From: Blepharisma stoltei
Taxonomy: Eukaryota > Ciliophora > Heterotrichea > Heterotrichida > Blepharismidae
Reading direction: 5' to 3'
DNA length: 64,000 nucleotides
NCBI GenBank assembly: GCA_914767885.1
Contig: CAJZBQ010000018.1
Span: forward strand, 1,332,921-1,396,920
Part shown: one piece after another, positions 22,967-33,588 of the stretch
How positions within the stretch are numbered: position 1 is the first letter of the stretch
Layout: every line of letters begins with the position of its first letter
Position numbers and translations under genes: made by a program
Notes under the pieces: model-generated
Told to the model about the DNA's origin: nothing
The model's input: only the letters and a program-made list of their open reading frames with translations
Database searches by the model: none

Positions 22967-24459
22967 TTATGAAAACTCTTCTTTTATGTCACCTTTAAAG
23001 GTGTCTGCTTTTATTATGACTTTTAGTATATCTTCAAGAGTAATGATTCCGAGGATTTTGGATTCTCCGAATTTTGAGGTGGCTTCTGAGACAAATGCCA
23101 TGTGAGTTCTGCCTTGTTGAAAGATATCTAAAACTTCAAGAACTGTATTTGCTCTCCTAACAAATATTGGGTCTCTCAGCTTGATCCCTGAATTTTCGAT
23201 AGTTGTGTTTTCATCAATCCCCACAAGTCTTTTTACAAGCAAAATCCCAATGATATTATTTCTATCCTCCCCTCTATATACAGGCACTCTACTGAATCCT
23301 CTTGACATTATGGTCTTCAGCATTTGTTTAGTTAGTAATGTATCTGACTCCGCCCCCCCTCCGTGAGTGAACAAAACCATTAGAAAAATCGCTATTTTTT
23401 GCCCAAAAACCCACCCTCCGTGAGTGAACAAAAATTTTTTTAATAGAAAAAATTTTTATGGAAAAAAAATTTTGATATATAAATGATAATTAGTATAATG
23501 AAATCTAGAGCTAATTCTGTTTAATTTTCAAACAAATTGTTTTTTTAAAACATAAATTTTATAAATTAAATTAATATTTGCTTTCCAATTTTTGCGAATT
23601 AGATTTTTTTAAATTTCGAAAAACAATATTTTTTATAAAATTTATATATAAATTTTTGTTAAAAAAAAAAAATTAACCCCCCTCCGTGAGTGAACAAAAT
23701 TTTTTTGTTCACTCACGGAGGGGGGGGGAGTGAGCTTAAACAATACACATTTTCCATTGGTATTATATGATTTTCAAGTGTTTCCTGCTGTATATCCATT
23801 GCACTCAATATAATTTGAACTTGCTCAGGGTCAAATGTATCATCTTCTGTTATATTTGTAGATGATCTTGACCCTTTAAAAGTGACTAAAGCTTTTATAT
23901 CAGATTTCTTCATTTGTTTATGATTATCAGTTCCTATGACTCTGTCAAGGAATTTTCCCAAAACCCAGCTGATGGGGTAAAAAATTAACATCACGATTTT
24001 CACAAGTGGAACTAAGTTACTAGCTATAGAAAGCTGATCAGGTCCTGTGCAAAATGCTTGAGGTAAAACTTCACCAAAAATAAGCACAAAGGTTACACTT
24101 ATTAAAACAGCCAAGACGCTACCAACCATCTCGTCTAGAACTATAGGCAGAGCTTCCATAGCCACTGAGTTCGCTATTAGTAATGTGACGAGGAGGAAAT
24201 GGTGCTTGGATATAATTGGAAGAACTTTACGAGCCTGATGCATTTCTTTAGAAGTGCCACTGACAAGCTTAAGTTCGAGATCTAAAGGGTCAATTGACAT
24301 GAGGCCAACTGTGAGGCCAGACATTGCGCCTGCAAAAAATACCAAAAAGAGAGCGGCTAGTGAGTAAAAGATATAGTCTTCTCAAGGCAAAGAGTGGACG
24401 AACTCTGTGTTTGCGGACACTAAGCAAGGTAAAACTGTTAGGAATAGTTTTAATTGCAT
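22967..24459 (-). CDS. CNNM/CorC-type transporter-associated membrane protein (DUF21 + CBS pair)
   Basis: Segments 24459-23731 and 23344-22967 join to 368 aa. It has a signal-like start (MQLKLFLTVLPCLVSA), then the DUF21 transmembrane domain (GAMSGLTVGLMSIDPLDLEL, LVTLLIANSVAMEALPI, FGEVLPQA). Two CBS domains follow, with SRGFSRVPVYRG and ILGIITLEDILK, the usual CNNM motifs. CNNM proteins handle Mg2+ or regulate its transport. A 386-bp MITE-type IES with TCA duplication sits in the first CBS domain. Its stop is 14 bp from the stop of the upstream leucine-rich gene. Confidence 0.9.
23348..23733. mobile_element. TNA-MITE IES in CNNM gene
   Basis: Bounded by TGA (TCA on the coding strand) duplications with CTCCG...GGGAG ends. 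Each end carries CTCCGTGAGTGAAC; the right end forms an immediate hairpin with TTTTTTTGTTCACTCACGGAG. Precise removal gives AGC TCA GAT ACA, in frame. There is no TA at the junction. Confidence 0.88.
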
Positions 24460-25076
24460 TATTTTTATTTTTCCTCCAGATTTTTAATGAAGGATTCAAA
24501 TAATAGCAAATGGAATTTTAATTATATTCTTAAGATAAATATTGATATAATTTTTGTGTATTAATTATAAATCATATAAAACGAAGGTAAATAAAGGAAT
24601 CATTCTTAAAAATATGATTAATGTTAGAACATTTCTGCAATTAAATAAGCAACTAGTGAATTGTTGTAAGAAAGTTAATTTCGTTTCAAGAAAAAATCTG
24701 ATAAATAATTATTCATAAAATTCCTAAAAATTTTTATAATTTTAATGATTTGAATACACCTATAGCAATGCTACTATTAGCTTTTTATGTTAACTTTGAA
24801 ATAATTAGTCTTTGAAATTACTACAAATAGTCACCAAATCCATTTTCCCTTATTTATACGCACATCTTAAAATCACATCGGTAAATTTAATAATCTCTTT
24901 ATTAAATTCCTCCAAAATAACCACCAAAATTCTTTTAATTATTTCTGACAAATTTAAATCCTCCAAAAGGAACCATATAAATTAACTTCCATTCTTATTT
25001 TCTCTATCTCCCTATCTCTAGAAGATTTAAAAATCTTCTTAAAAAGAGTCAGCTTTCAGTTTAAACTTTATAATAA
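24460..25076. other. Intergenic AT-rich spacer
   Basis: 617 bp between two divergent genes, low in GC. It contains no ORF of note, no strong inverted repeat and no RNA-like block. Only short CCTCCAAAA repeats appear around 24906-24975. Confidence 0.45.
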
Positions 25077-26019
25077 ATGAACATTTTAGTGGAAGAAATA
25101 GATAAGCCTTGCGAAACTATAAACACAAAGACATCAGAATTTTCGCCTACTGACAAACCTCAAATCCGACTCTACCAAATATGACCAGGAAAGAACAGAT
25201 TTTTCTTCAATGGATTCATAATGATAGGGCCTTCCTCAGACACGTATATTTGTACTTTTACCTGGACCTTTGTGATCCTTCTAGAACTTTCATTCCAATT
25301 ATTCATTTCTCCTTATTTATGACTCGAGGTAACTCCTGCTCTTCCTATCCTTTCTGGACATCTGTTTGTGTGTTCCATCATCTTTATGCTTCTTACAGCA
25401 CTCACAGACCCTGGAATCATCCCTAGAAAGCACATTTTTGAGCTGACTGGGACAATCCCTGAAATATTCAGTACCGAAGGTCCTGAAAAGCGAAGGTTTT
25501 GCAAAACCTGCCAAATTTATAGACCGGAGAGATGCAGTCATTGTAAGGTATGTGATAATTGTATCGAAGTTTTTGATCATCACTGCCCTTTTGTCAGTGC
25601 CTGCATAGGGAAAAATAACTATCGATATTTTATTTGTATGGTTGTTTTCCTTACTTTGCTGGGCGGTGTTGACATTTCAGGATTAATCCTTTTTTTCTGT
25701 AGAGATTTTCAAAATTCTCATAACGGAAGAGACTGTAATATTTTATTTAGTAATTGAAGATGAATCAATATTGCTATCGCTAGCTCTTGTTATAACGGTA
25801 CCGATTATATTACTTACTCTACTTGTAATGCTATTATGCATTTTCCATGTAAGGATCTGTATGAGCGGAGAAACAACTAAAGAAAATTTATTAAAGCGGG
25901 AGAGAGGGGAAAGTGATAATAGAAGCGTAATTTGTGCCACACCTAATGCGTGGTTTAATGGAAGAATGATAATTGATGCAGACAAAACCGGAGCTTGTAA
26001 GACTGAAAGCCTTGTTTAA
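25077..26019 (+). CDS. DHHC-type protein S-acyltransferase
   Basis: Segments 25077-25734 and 25751-26019 (one 16-nt intron) give 308 aa. The order is typical: IRLYQIWPGKNRFFFNGFIMIGP start, two helices, TDPGIIPR, the Cys-rich domain CKTCQIYRPERCSHCKVCDNC with DHHCPFV (catalytic Cys in DHHC), NYRYF, two more helices and a TTKE motif. It resembles plant and protist Golgi or plasma-membrane PATs that palmitoylate proteins. The downstream part lies in another frame until the intron is removed. Confidence 0.92.
25735..25750 (+). other. 16-nt intron in DHHC gene
   Basis: GTAATATTTTATTTAG. Its removal shifts the frame by one and links RDL to IEDESILLSLALVITV, the third helix of the transferase. Confidence 0.85.
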
Positions 26020-26246
26020 GTTTAAATGAGCTTGTGAAAATACAAAATAATTTTAATTATATATAGAGTTTTTAGATAGAGTTTATTATAATTTATTCAT
26101 ATAGTTAAAATTAAGTCTATAATAGCCATTTTTATAAAATAATGCCAAATATAAGATATCTTTGATTTCTCCTTTAATATTGTTCGGCAATTTCTCAATT
26201 TCCATTTCTTTTGAGCTCATTTCACACCGCATATTAAAATTATAAA

Positions 26247-26910
26247 ATGGCACAAAAAGAGCCTTGTCCAGATCGATTCTTTGACGATTTAGGTGGAGCT
26301 TTTGCAATGGGTGGGGTCGGCGGGGCTTTATTTTACTTTCTGAAAGGCTTCGTAAACTCTCCTTCAAGAGAGCGCTTCAAAGGTGCAATTACAGCAGTAA
26401 AACTTAGAGCGCCTGTATTAGGAGGTAGCTTTGCTGCATGGGGCGGAATATTTTCAACATGTGACTGCTTTTTGCTTTGGTACCGCCAACAAGATTCTCC
26501 ATTTAATGCCATTGTATCAGGACTTGTCACAGGTGGGGCTTTGGCACTTCGTTCAGGATTCCAGATAGCATGGAGAAATGCAGTTGCTGGAGGCTTAATC
26601 TTATTCCCTTCTCACTCATAAAGAGCTTTTTTTCTATTTTTTTTTAAAAAATTCATTGTTTTTAACAATTTTTATATAGTTTTTTACTCATTTATTTAAG
26701 TAGTTAGCAATTATTGAAGGAGTAAACACTGGTTACACTTCATTAATGATTAGACAACAAATGCTCATGATTAACGAAATGACCAAATTGCAAGAAGAAA
26801 AAAGAAAAAGAATAATGCAAGGCCTACCTGATTTTACACCTGAAGAAATAAATGAAAGATACGAGGCTAGCCAAAAGAAAGCATCATTTTTCGGGAGGGC
26901 TCTCAAATAA
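26247..26910 (+). CDS. TIM17: TIM17 subunit of the mitochondrial inner-membrane TIM23 translocase
   Basis: Segments 26247-26603 and 26707-26910 give 186 aa. The start EPCPDRFFDDLGGAFAMG, the GxxxG helices and LGGSFAAWGGIFSTCDC are TIM17 hallmarks. The fourth helix ends ...LIL plus AIIEGVNTG, rebuilt across the IES to match LALIEGAG of animal TIM17. A charged C-terminal tail follows. It imports presequence proteins into mitochondria. Confidence 0.94.
26604..26706 (+). mobile_element. Short TA-flanked IES in TIM17 (103 bp)
   Basis: AT-rich insert with an early in-frame TAA. Leaving one TTA gives GGC TTA ATC TTA GCA ATT ATT GAA, restoring the conserved fourth helix in frame. Confidence 0.88.
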
Positions 26911-26927
26911 AGTGTTTTATAATTAAC

Positions 26928-28016
26928 TTATTGTTTACAATCAAAGACTTCAATATCAATTGCTTTGCGTTTTTCTTTCCCATTTTCGATGTATTTTTTG
27001 ATGTGAAATCTGAATGAGAGCGGCTGCTTGTTGATAATACTTTCTTTGAATTTCTTATGATTGATTCCAGATAGTAGTAAATCATCTTCACATAAAAATA
27101 TGTCTGCTTGATCTGTATCAAGAGTAATAAACCCAAATCTCTTTTTTAATTGATAAAATTTTAATTTTCCTGTGAATTTTCCTTGTGTCACTTCCTCTTC
27201 ATTAAATTGTCCTCTTTTTTCTCTCTTTACTAATCCAACCTTTTGAGGAGGACTTTTCAGAATTATAGGAGCTTGCTCAATTTCTATGCTTTTCACTGGT
27301 GTTTTCTCAGTCTTTTTAATTATAGATACAGGAGTAGGTGTGAAATCAGAGTCGCTCGAAAGGTCAGCCCAGCTGAATTTCTTTTTTTCCTCTTCAGGTT
27401 TTGCGATTTTTTTTATATTATAAGTAGCTGTCATATTATTCACTTTGGTCGTATAGAATTTTCAATTGAATTTTATTATTTTTATAATATGATATAAAAA
27501 TTTAATATTAATCCTTCGCGATATATTTTTTACTTCCTGAATCTTATCCTTGCTCATAAGCTTGACTACGTTTTCAAAGCCTGGGGGTGGAGGAGTCAGC
27601 TGCAAAGGCATTGGATCTATAAGCTTCTGTGATTTTAGCTTTTTCATCTCCTCATGAAACTTGACGGGGTCACTCGGCACTCCAGAGCAGCTCTTAGAAA
27701 TCCACTGATCCAAGCGTTTACGATTGATTTCCCAGCTGAGTAGGCTTTCAGGCTCTTCCTCTGACTCTTCATCAATTTGATCAATATCGCCTAGAATTTT
27801 TAATTCAGGGATAGGAATAGCTGAATTGAAAAAAACATTTTTAGGCTGTTTTTGAGAGCTGTGGTCAATTGGGATATTCTCCACTACAAACAGAGATGGA
27901 GATGCTCCAGGAGAAATCTTGGCATTTGTGAAATCGAAAATTGGCCTTTCATGGGTGCTGAATTTCTTTGGGGCAGAGAAGCTGTGCTGTGGGTCGATTC
28001 TTGTCATAGAGCTCAT
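26928..28016 (-). CDS. Cold-shock-domain protein, possibly with long N-terminal extension
   Basis: Open frame of 362 aa with TGA as Trp. The C-terminal part (about 240-330) is a cold-shock domain (GKLKFYQLKKRFGFITLDTD...DIFLCEDDL), a nucleic-acid-binding fold. The N-terminal part (from MSSMTRIDP) is acidic and Pro-rich with LTPPPPGFENV. Between them, around 27440-27530, lies a very AT-rich stretch with a TGA Trp that may be real, or may be the border of two genes (the second starting MTATYNIKK). No stop separates them under this code. Reported as one gene with that caveat. Confidence 0.6.
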
Positions 28017-28404
28017 GATTTGACAGATATTAAAAATATTAATAAATCGGAAAAGGTATGGCAAATTTATGCTAGAGAAATTAAAGTATTAGAGAAGTAA
28101 ACATTTGAGTTTGCATGGCATTCTGAGTGGGAAATGATAAAATATAGCATGATGGGCTAAATTGGTGTCATTAAGTAAGCCACTAATATAAAATAGGATT
28201 ATGGTAAAATCAGAAGAGAAAAGATATCTGGAATTTTTAATAATAAAATGATTCATTACTCCTGCATGAAGCAAAATGGAAAATTTTGTTTCTAGAATAT
28301 TTGCTATTTAGTTTAGATTTTTATTTAATTACATTGAGCTCAATTATTATTTTCACATTTCATCATAAACCTTCTGTTCCACTTCAAAAAAATTTTAATA
28401 AAAT
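28017..28404. other. Intergenic spacer
   Basis: 388 bp between divergent genes, AT-rich, with no convincing ORF, RNA or repeat. Confidence 0.45.
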
Positions 28405-29736
28405 ATGCGGGCATTTGCAGTATCCCTTTTCTTTCTTTCTGCGTCAAGCTATTTTATCCCTGAAACCATTACAGAAGAAGAGAAAACTGAAGTTTATAAC
28501 CAACTCAGCCAAAATCTTATAGGTGTAAAGATTCACTACTTTCCTGAAGAAAAGCGCTATGGAATGGTGGCAACAAAAGACATCAAAAGATCTGATGCAA
28601 TTGCAGGAATTCCTTTAGATTTCAGCCTCACCTCATTTGATCAATATCCTTGGTCTAGCTATCTATCTTCTCTTGGCGACCCTACAGTTCTAATAGGCCG
28701 ACTTATTTATGAAAAATTTGTAAACCCTACTAAAAGCTGGTCAAATATTTATTATCATACCTATCCATCTGAAGTAGAAAATATTTATAATTGGACTACA
28801 TCAGAGTATGATTATTTCATAAATATTTTCAAAGAAAAAACGTTGATTGAATTTCCATTGAATTTTGAAAAAGGATATCAAAATTTCATTGCAGTTTTAG
28901 AAAAAATTAGATCACTTAAAGAAGACTGCAAAGATTGCTTTAAACGTGAAGTTTGGACGTGGGCGTATTCAATAATGATTTCTCAAAGCTTAGAAATAAC
29001 AAAAAAACTATGAAAGGACACAAAGGGATACCCTTATAAATCTGGAGATGAAAATATAAAAGGATTATGCATTCTACCATTAGCAGATATAGTAAAGCAT
29101 GAGCCGCTGCCAAACAAATATAAAAATCAGATAGGAGGGCAGGCTGGGATCGGGTTTCAAAGTAACCCGCCAGCTGGAATTTTGTTTGCAGATCGAGATA
29201 TTAAATATAAAACTGAAGTAACTTGGAATAGAGCCCCTAAACGAAACTTCGAAATGCTTTTAGGCCACGGAATTGTTCACGATCGAAATAATAACGATTT
29301 TGTAGTTGCGCAAATCGCAAGAATAAATGAATGTCCTCCAAGATCACAAGGGTATGGCACTACATGTGGATTTAGAGCTATTATAAACCAATTTAACTAT
29401 GATTTATTTAATTATGCATTCACAGTTATTGGTGAAGCTCCATCCCAATTTATCAGTAGCATCGATGAATATTTTAACGGTTTGGAAAATAAAAGAGATA
29501 AAAAAGCATTTTATGCGGCCCTTATGAAATATAGAGACTCAGTGGCAAGGACAATAGATGAATGCGTTATTTCATATAGAACTATTAAGAGGAAGCTAGA
29601 AAAAAAAGAACATGAAAATGAGAGGTATAAAAAGATCGACAAAATGTGCCTTGGCCATCATGAAACAATTTTTAGTCACAAGAAGCTGACTGAAAAAGCT
29701 GCACTTAAATCCTTATTATTTGAGTTAAGCCTATAG
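28405..29736 (+). CDS. Secretory-pathway SET-domain-like protein (Rubisco-LSMT/SETD3 type)
   Basis: 443 aa in one frame with TGA as Trp. It starts with a signal peptide (MRAFAVSLFFLSASSYF). Residues about 40-290 follow the split SET architecture: KRYGMVATKDIKRSDAIAGIP, an inserted helical domain with SSYLSSLGDP, then ...LPLADIVKHEP and TEVTWNRAPKRNFEMLLGHGIV. The canonical NHS motif is weakly preserved as the LADIVKHE region, so methyltransferase activity is uncertain. A signal peptide is unusual for this family, which is mostly nuclear, cytosolic or plastid. Confidence 0.65.
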
Positions 29737-29760
29737 CTAATCTTTTATGAAAACCGCTTA

Positions 29761-30152
29761 CTCCGCCCCCTCCGTGAGTGAACAAAACCATTAGAAAAAT
29801 CGCTATTTTTTGCCCAAAAACCCACCCTCCCGTGAGTGAACAAAAATTTTTTTAATACAAAAAATTTTTTATGGAAAAAAAAATTTGATATATAAATGAT
29901 AATTATTATAATGAAATCTAGAGCTAATTCTGTTTAATTTTAAACGAATTGCTTTTTTAAAAACATAAATTTTTTATAAATTAAATTAATATTTGCTTTC
30001 CAATTTTTGCGAATTAGGATTTTTTTTAAATTTCGAAAAAAAAATATTTTTTATAAAATTTATATATAAATTTTTGTTAAAAAAAAAAAAATTAACCCTC
30101 CTCCGTGAGTGAACAAAATTTTTTTGTTCACTCACGGAGGGGGGGGGAGTTA
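29761..30152. mobile_element. TNA-MITE (intergenic copy, TTA duplication)
   Basis: Same family and orientation as 23348-23733, with near-identical internal sequence (AAACATAAATTTT..., TGAAATCTAGAGCTAATTCTG). TTA occurs at 29758-29760 and 30150-30152. It lies 24 bp after the SET-like gene stop, so here excision is not needed for a protein. Confidence 0.88.
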
Positions 30153-30346
30153 GATAAAACTGAAAATTTAATTTCTTCTTATCAAAATTTAAAAAAATTC
30201 ATTTTTCTTAATTATTCAACCCCACCAGGAGTAAAAAATAATTTTCTCCTGTTTTAAAATTACTTATCATTGCTATGAAATATCTTATTACTTTGAATAT
30301 TTATTAAATAAAATTTTCAGGTTAAATAGATCCATTATAATTATAT

Positions 30347-31492
30347 ATGTCACATCTCCCAACAGTACAGACCATTGAAGATTCAAAAGAAGACCAAAAT
30401 TTAAAAGCAACTGTAAAAGAATCCGCAACAACCTACGAGCTCATGATAAATCAAATTTATAGCCTAGAGGAGAGCTTACTCTTCACAGATGATCGTAAAG
30501 AGATCTGTGATGCTTTGAACAAGCACCTCATAGATCTGTACATAAATCAAGGTTTGCAGTATTCCTTGATCCCATTTGACTCTATAAGCGTCAAAAAACT
30601 TTACTCAGGGATTTTTGTATTTGACCTTCCTCCTATTGCAATTCCTATAAAAGATAAATTAAAATCTTACCAAGCTTTTGTTAGCAAATCAATAAGTATC
30701 AATTTAATAAAGCTTGTAAGAAACGCAAGAAAGCCTCTTCCTCAGCATTTAAAAATAAGACAAGACATTCAATTTGTAGAGACAAATATTTCATTCAGAG
30801 CAAGGCAAAGTGATAGATATCAAACAATGCCAGTCGCCACTATGATGGATGATTCAATGGTTTTCATGAAGCCCCTAACAACTAAATATAAAGTTGAAGG
30901 GGTTCCTTTTGAAGGGTTTATTTATTGCCATTTGCAGCATCCAAATATCATCAGATGTTATGGGTATACTAAGCATAATGATCGCACATGCTTAGTTTTG
31001 CAGCACGTTTCAACCCTTCTTGAAACTTATGTAAGAGATAATAATTTGAGCCTCCAAAGACGCTTGAACCTTATCATTGAAATTGGGCATGGCTTGTCCT
31101 TTATGCATATGAAAAGTGTGGTGCTTATGAATGTCTCGCCATGGAGCATTTTTGTTGACTCAAACTACAGGCCGATTATTGTGGATCTCGAAAATGCTGT
31201 TTGTTTAGGGATGAAGTATCCTGAGCTGTTATGCTATAAAGAAGAAGATTATGCTTCCCCAGAAGCATTAGATGGAAAAAGAGATTATAGCTGCGATGTC
31301 TACTCCTATGGACTGCTATGCTATTTTATCCTCACAAAACAGCATTATGCGAAAACTAAGGATTTAGACTGCTTGGAGGAAAATTTCAGGATTGTAATTG
31401 AAATGATGCTAAGTGAAGACCCATCTGAAAGACCTCATGCTAAGACATGCTACCAAGAGTTTGAATGCATTTATAAAGAGCTTACGCAGTAA
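30347..31492 (+). CDS. Protein pseudokinase
   Basis: 381 aa. The kinase-like fold spans about 155-380: LQHPNIIRCYGYT, the helix after it, a catalytic-loop region, SPEAL (APE-like, 304-308) and DVYSYGLLCYFILT. Catalytic residues are lost: HRD is L260-M261-N262, the loop Lys and Asn are Ser264 and Ser267, and DFG is D280-L281-E282. The glycine loop is not recognisable. The N-terminal 150 residues are unlike known domains. A scaffolding or allosteric role is inferred. No insert interrupts it. Confidence 0.72.
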   Translation: MSHLPTVQTIEDSKEDQNLKATVKESATTYELMINQIYSLEESLLFTDDRKEICDALNKHLIDLYINQGLQYSLIPFDSISVKKLYSGIFVFDLPPIAIPIKDKLKSYQAFVSKSISINLIKLVRNARKPLPQHLKIRQDIQFVETNISFRARQSDRYQTMPVATMMDDSMVFMKPLTTKYKVEGVPFEGFIYCHLQHPNIIRCYGYTKHNDRTCLVLQHVSTLLETYVRDNNLSLQRRLNLIIEIGHGLSFMHMKSVVLMNVSPWSIFVDSNYRPIIVDLENAVCLGMKYPELLCYKEEDYASPEALDGKRDYSCDVYSYGLLCYFILTKQHYAKTKDLDCLEENFRIVIEMMLSEDPSERPHAKTCYQEFECIYKELTQ

Positions 31493-31809
31493 TTAAGCAT
31501 AAGTAATTTTCATCTATGAATATTGAGTTTTTTTAAAATAAAAGAATTTATTATTTTAATAATATGCTGTGATAGATCGAATTAAAGCCAGCTATTTTTA
31601 AAGCCATTACATATGTAAATATAAATTATCATTGAGGCTCTATAATAATCAATCTACTATGACATAACAAATCTATCACGAATCAATTTTAAAGTTTTAT
31701 GTATTTAAAATTATTTTATTTTTAAATTATATTTTCTTTGCTTTAATATTTTGATTCAAGAGGATTTTTGATAAATCCTGAATTTGTTGCTAATATATAT
31801 TCCAAAGAA
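31493..31809. other. Intergenic spacer
   Basis: 317 bp, AT-rich, nothing recognisable. Confidence 0.4.
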
Positions 31810-32399
31810 ATGGAAACATTAATTTGGCTATGGAGCTTTGATAGAAGATGGATGTTTGGGATTCCCTGCACAAGAATTTACTGGTGGCTTATAGTACTTT
31901 TTCAGCTATGCTTCCTTGCCCTTAGTTTTAACATGAGCTCAACTGGCTGTGAAGTTACGATCTGGATAAGAGGTCGATATCTAATATCCTTACTCACCCT
32001 TTTAAAATATAAATTTACTTTTTTAAATTTTTAAATCTGAAAATTTATTTTAACAATGAGGAGTTAGCAATAATTATTTCTGCAACTTTAACAGCCACAA
32101 TTGTGAAAACAGATAAAGTGACTCAAGAAAGCAGCCTTTCTATGTCATTTCCAGGACTACTGACCCTTTTATTTGGGATTTTAAGTTTAGGATGGGCAGG
32201 ATTTATCTATATGTACCCTCCCTCGAACTGTGAAGAAGACTTTACATACTTTATGAACTTAGAAACCTTGCTTTATTTCTTAACTCTCCTCCCTATCCTT
32301 ATAACTATAACTGGAATGGTTCTCATAAAGCTTATCGTTATAATTTTGGCATTGGCTTTTCCATCACTTTTCTTTGAAGCACGTATAAAATCACGATAA
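31810..32399 (+). CDS. Small four-helix membrane protein of unknown function
   Basis: Segments 31810-31992 and 32067-32399 join to 171 aa. Four hydrophobic helices are visible: WWLIVLFQLCFLALSF, LISLAIIISATLTATIV (rebuilt across the IES), FPGLLTLLFGILSLGWAGF and LLYFLTLLPILITITGMVL, plus a final hydrophobic stretch. It resembles the general tetraspan plan but no family motif was recognised. The start is the first ATG in the frame. Confidence 0.6.
31993..32066 (+). mobile_element. Short IES (74 bp) with TTA duplication and CTC...GAG ends
   Basis: Flanked by TTA at 31990-31992 and 32064-32066; it begins CTCACCC and ends AGGAG. Removal leaves ATA TCC TTA GCA ATA, in frame. The ends match the terminal trinucleotides of the TNA-MITE family, suggesting an eroded member. 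Confidence 0.7.
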
Positions 32400-32517
32400 A
32401 TTAATCCTTTTCCCTATAATTTTCCACTCTTTCCTCTATTTTTTTTCTTTTACACATTTATTTTTATAAAGATATAAAACATTATTACCATAAAACTAAT
32501 TCCAATAAGAACTTTTC

Positions 32518-32898
32518 TTACTTATTGTCCAGCATATGAGACTGGCGAGTCTTGCCAACGTCATGCATGTTTTGAGCGTCCTGCCTCCAAGACCTGAGTG
32601 GGAATTCGAATATATCATAATCTAAAATGAACGCACAAAAAATAAGCCAAGCAATAAAGCGGTAAACAGAGCGCTTTGCATGGTAGTAGCCTAAATCATC
32701 ATCAAGTCTCTCCATTTCAGCGACTCTTGGATAAGCGTATTTTGAGAAAGGAGGAGCAATTTCAATATAATATTGACGGAGGTTGAACATCTTGTTTAAG
32801 TTACTCCAGTTCTTTGCGAATTCAAAGTTAGTCCACTCGGCTGGATTGAGATGGGCAGTCTTGTGCCAGGTGCGTGAGCCCTTAAAGAGTCTAAACAT
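32518..32898 (-). CDS. Small single-helix protein, unknown
   Basis: 126 aa, basic N-terminus (MFRLFKGSRTWHKTAHLNPAEW), one hydrophobic helix (VYRFIAWLIFCAFIL) near residue 85 and a polar tail. Size, N-terminal basic stretch and single helix would fit an accessory subunit of the mitochondrial inner membrane, but no family was recognised. Coding is supported by the uninterrupted frame and codon use without TGA clustering. Confidence 0.6.
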   Translation of the reverse strand: MFRLFKGSRTWHKTAHLNPAEWTNFEFAKNWSNLNKMFNLRQYYIEIAPPFSKYAYPRVAEMERLDDDLGYYHAKRSVYRFIAWLIFCAFILDYDIFEFPLRSWRQDAQNMHDVGKTRQSHMLDNK

Positions 32899-33015
32899 TT
32901 ATTATGGCCAATAAAATTAAGGAATCTTTAATCCAATTAAACATATAAATTTATAAAGAAAGTAAAGAATTTTCTTGATGCTTTAAATAAAAAATAATTA
33001 TCTATCCTAAAAACA

Positions 33016-33549
33016 ATGTTAAATATTTTTCCAAAGAGAAAGTATTTAAGCTCAGAAAATGATGAAACTCAAATGGGCTCTGCATATGTTTTAAAAAGAC
33101 TGAAGACTAGGGAGCACTTTAATGTTAACCAGTATTTTCATTCTTCAACTCCTCAAAGTTTCCTTTCGCCTGATAAAAGCAGAAAATTATCGACTACTCT
33201 AGAAAGCCAACCAAAAACGGCCTGAGGGTCGTCAAGGCTACTAAAAACTATCCCTGCAGCTAAAGTCCACAGCCCAGTCAAACTGAACTGAGCCTTTGAT
33301 ACATGAGACTTTGTCGATGGAAGTCAACCGCCAAGGGAAAAAGGTAAAAGAAGGAACAAAGTCATTGTGCAGCATTTAAGAGATATGCAAACTTTTCTAC
33401 CTCCACCAATAATTAAAAAAAAATCAGACATCGATTTACAGCTAGATAAAATGTTATCGACATTAGATAATAAAAGGAAAAAAACGTCATATTTGTTAAA
33501 GACAGGAAAGCAAGTGAATAGCTATTACAAGCACCACAGGATCTTTTAG
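33016..33549 (+). CDS. Basic hypothetical protein
   Basis: 177 aa in one frame with several TGA Trp (for example KLNWAFDTWDFVDG). Rich in Lys and Ser, no transmembrane helix, no known domain. The middle motif FLPPPIIKKKSDIDLQLDKM could be a short linear interaction region. Function not inferred. Confidence 0.55.
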
Positions 33550-33588
33550 TATATATTAATTGGAATTTTCATTTGATTAATTAATTAC

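Noticed and set aside
23345-23431. Short ORFs starting MFTHGGWVFGQK at several places
   Set aside because: This peptide is a translation of the MITE end itself and recurs with each copy; it is not a protein family.
25735-25771. A frameshift mutation in the DHHC gene
   Set aside because: A clean 16-nt GT...AG intron explains the frame change and joins conserved helices.
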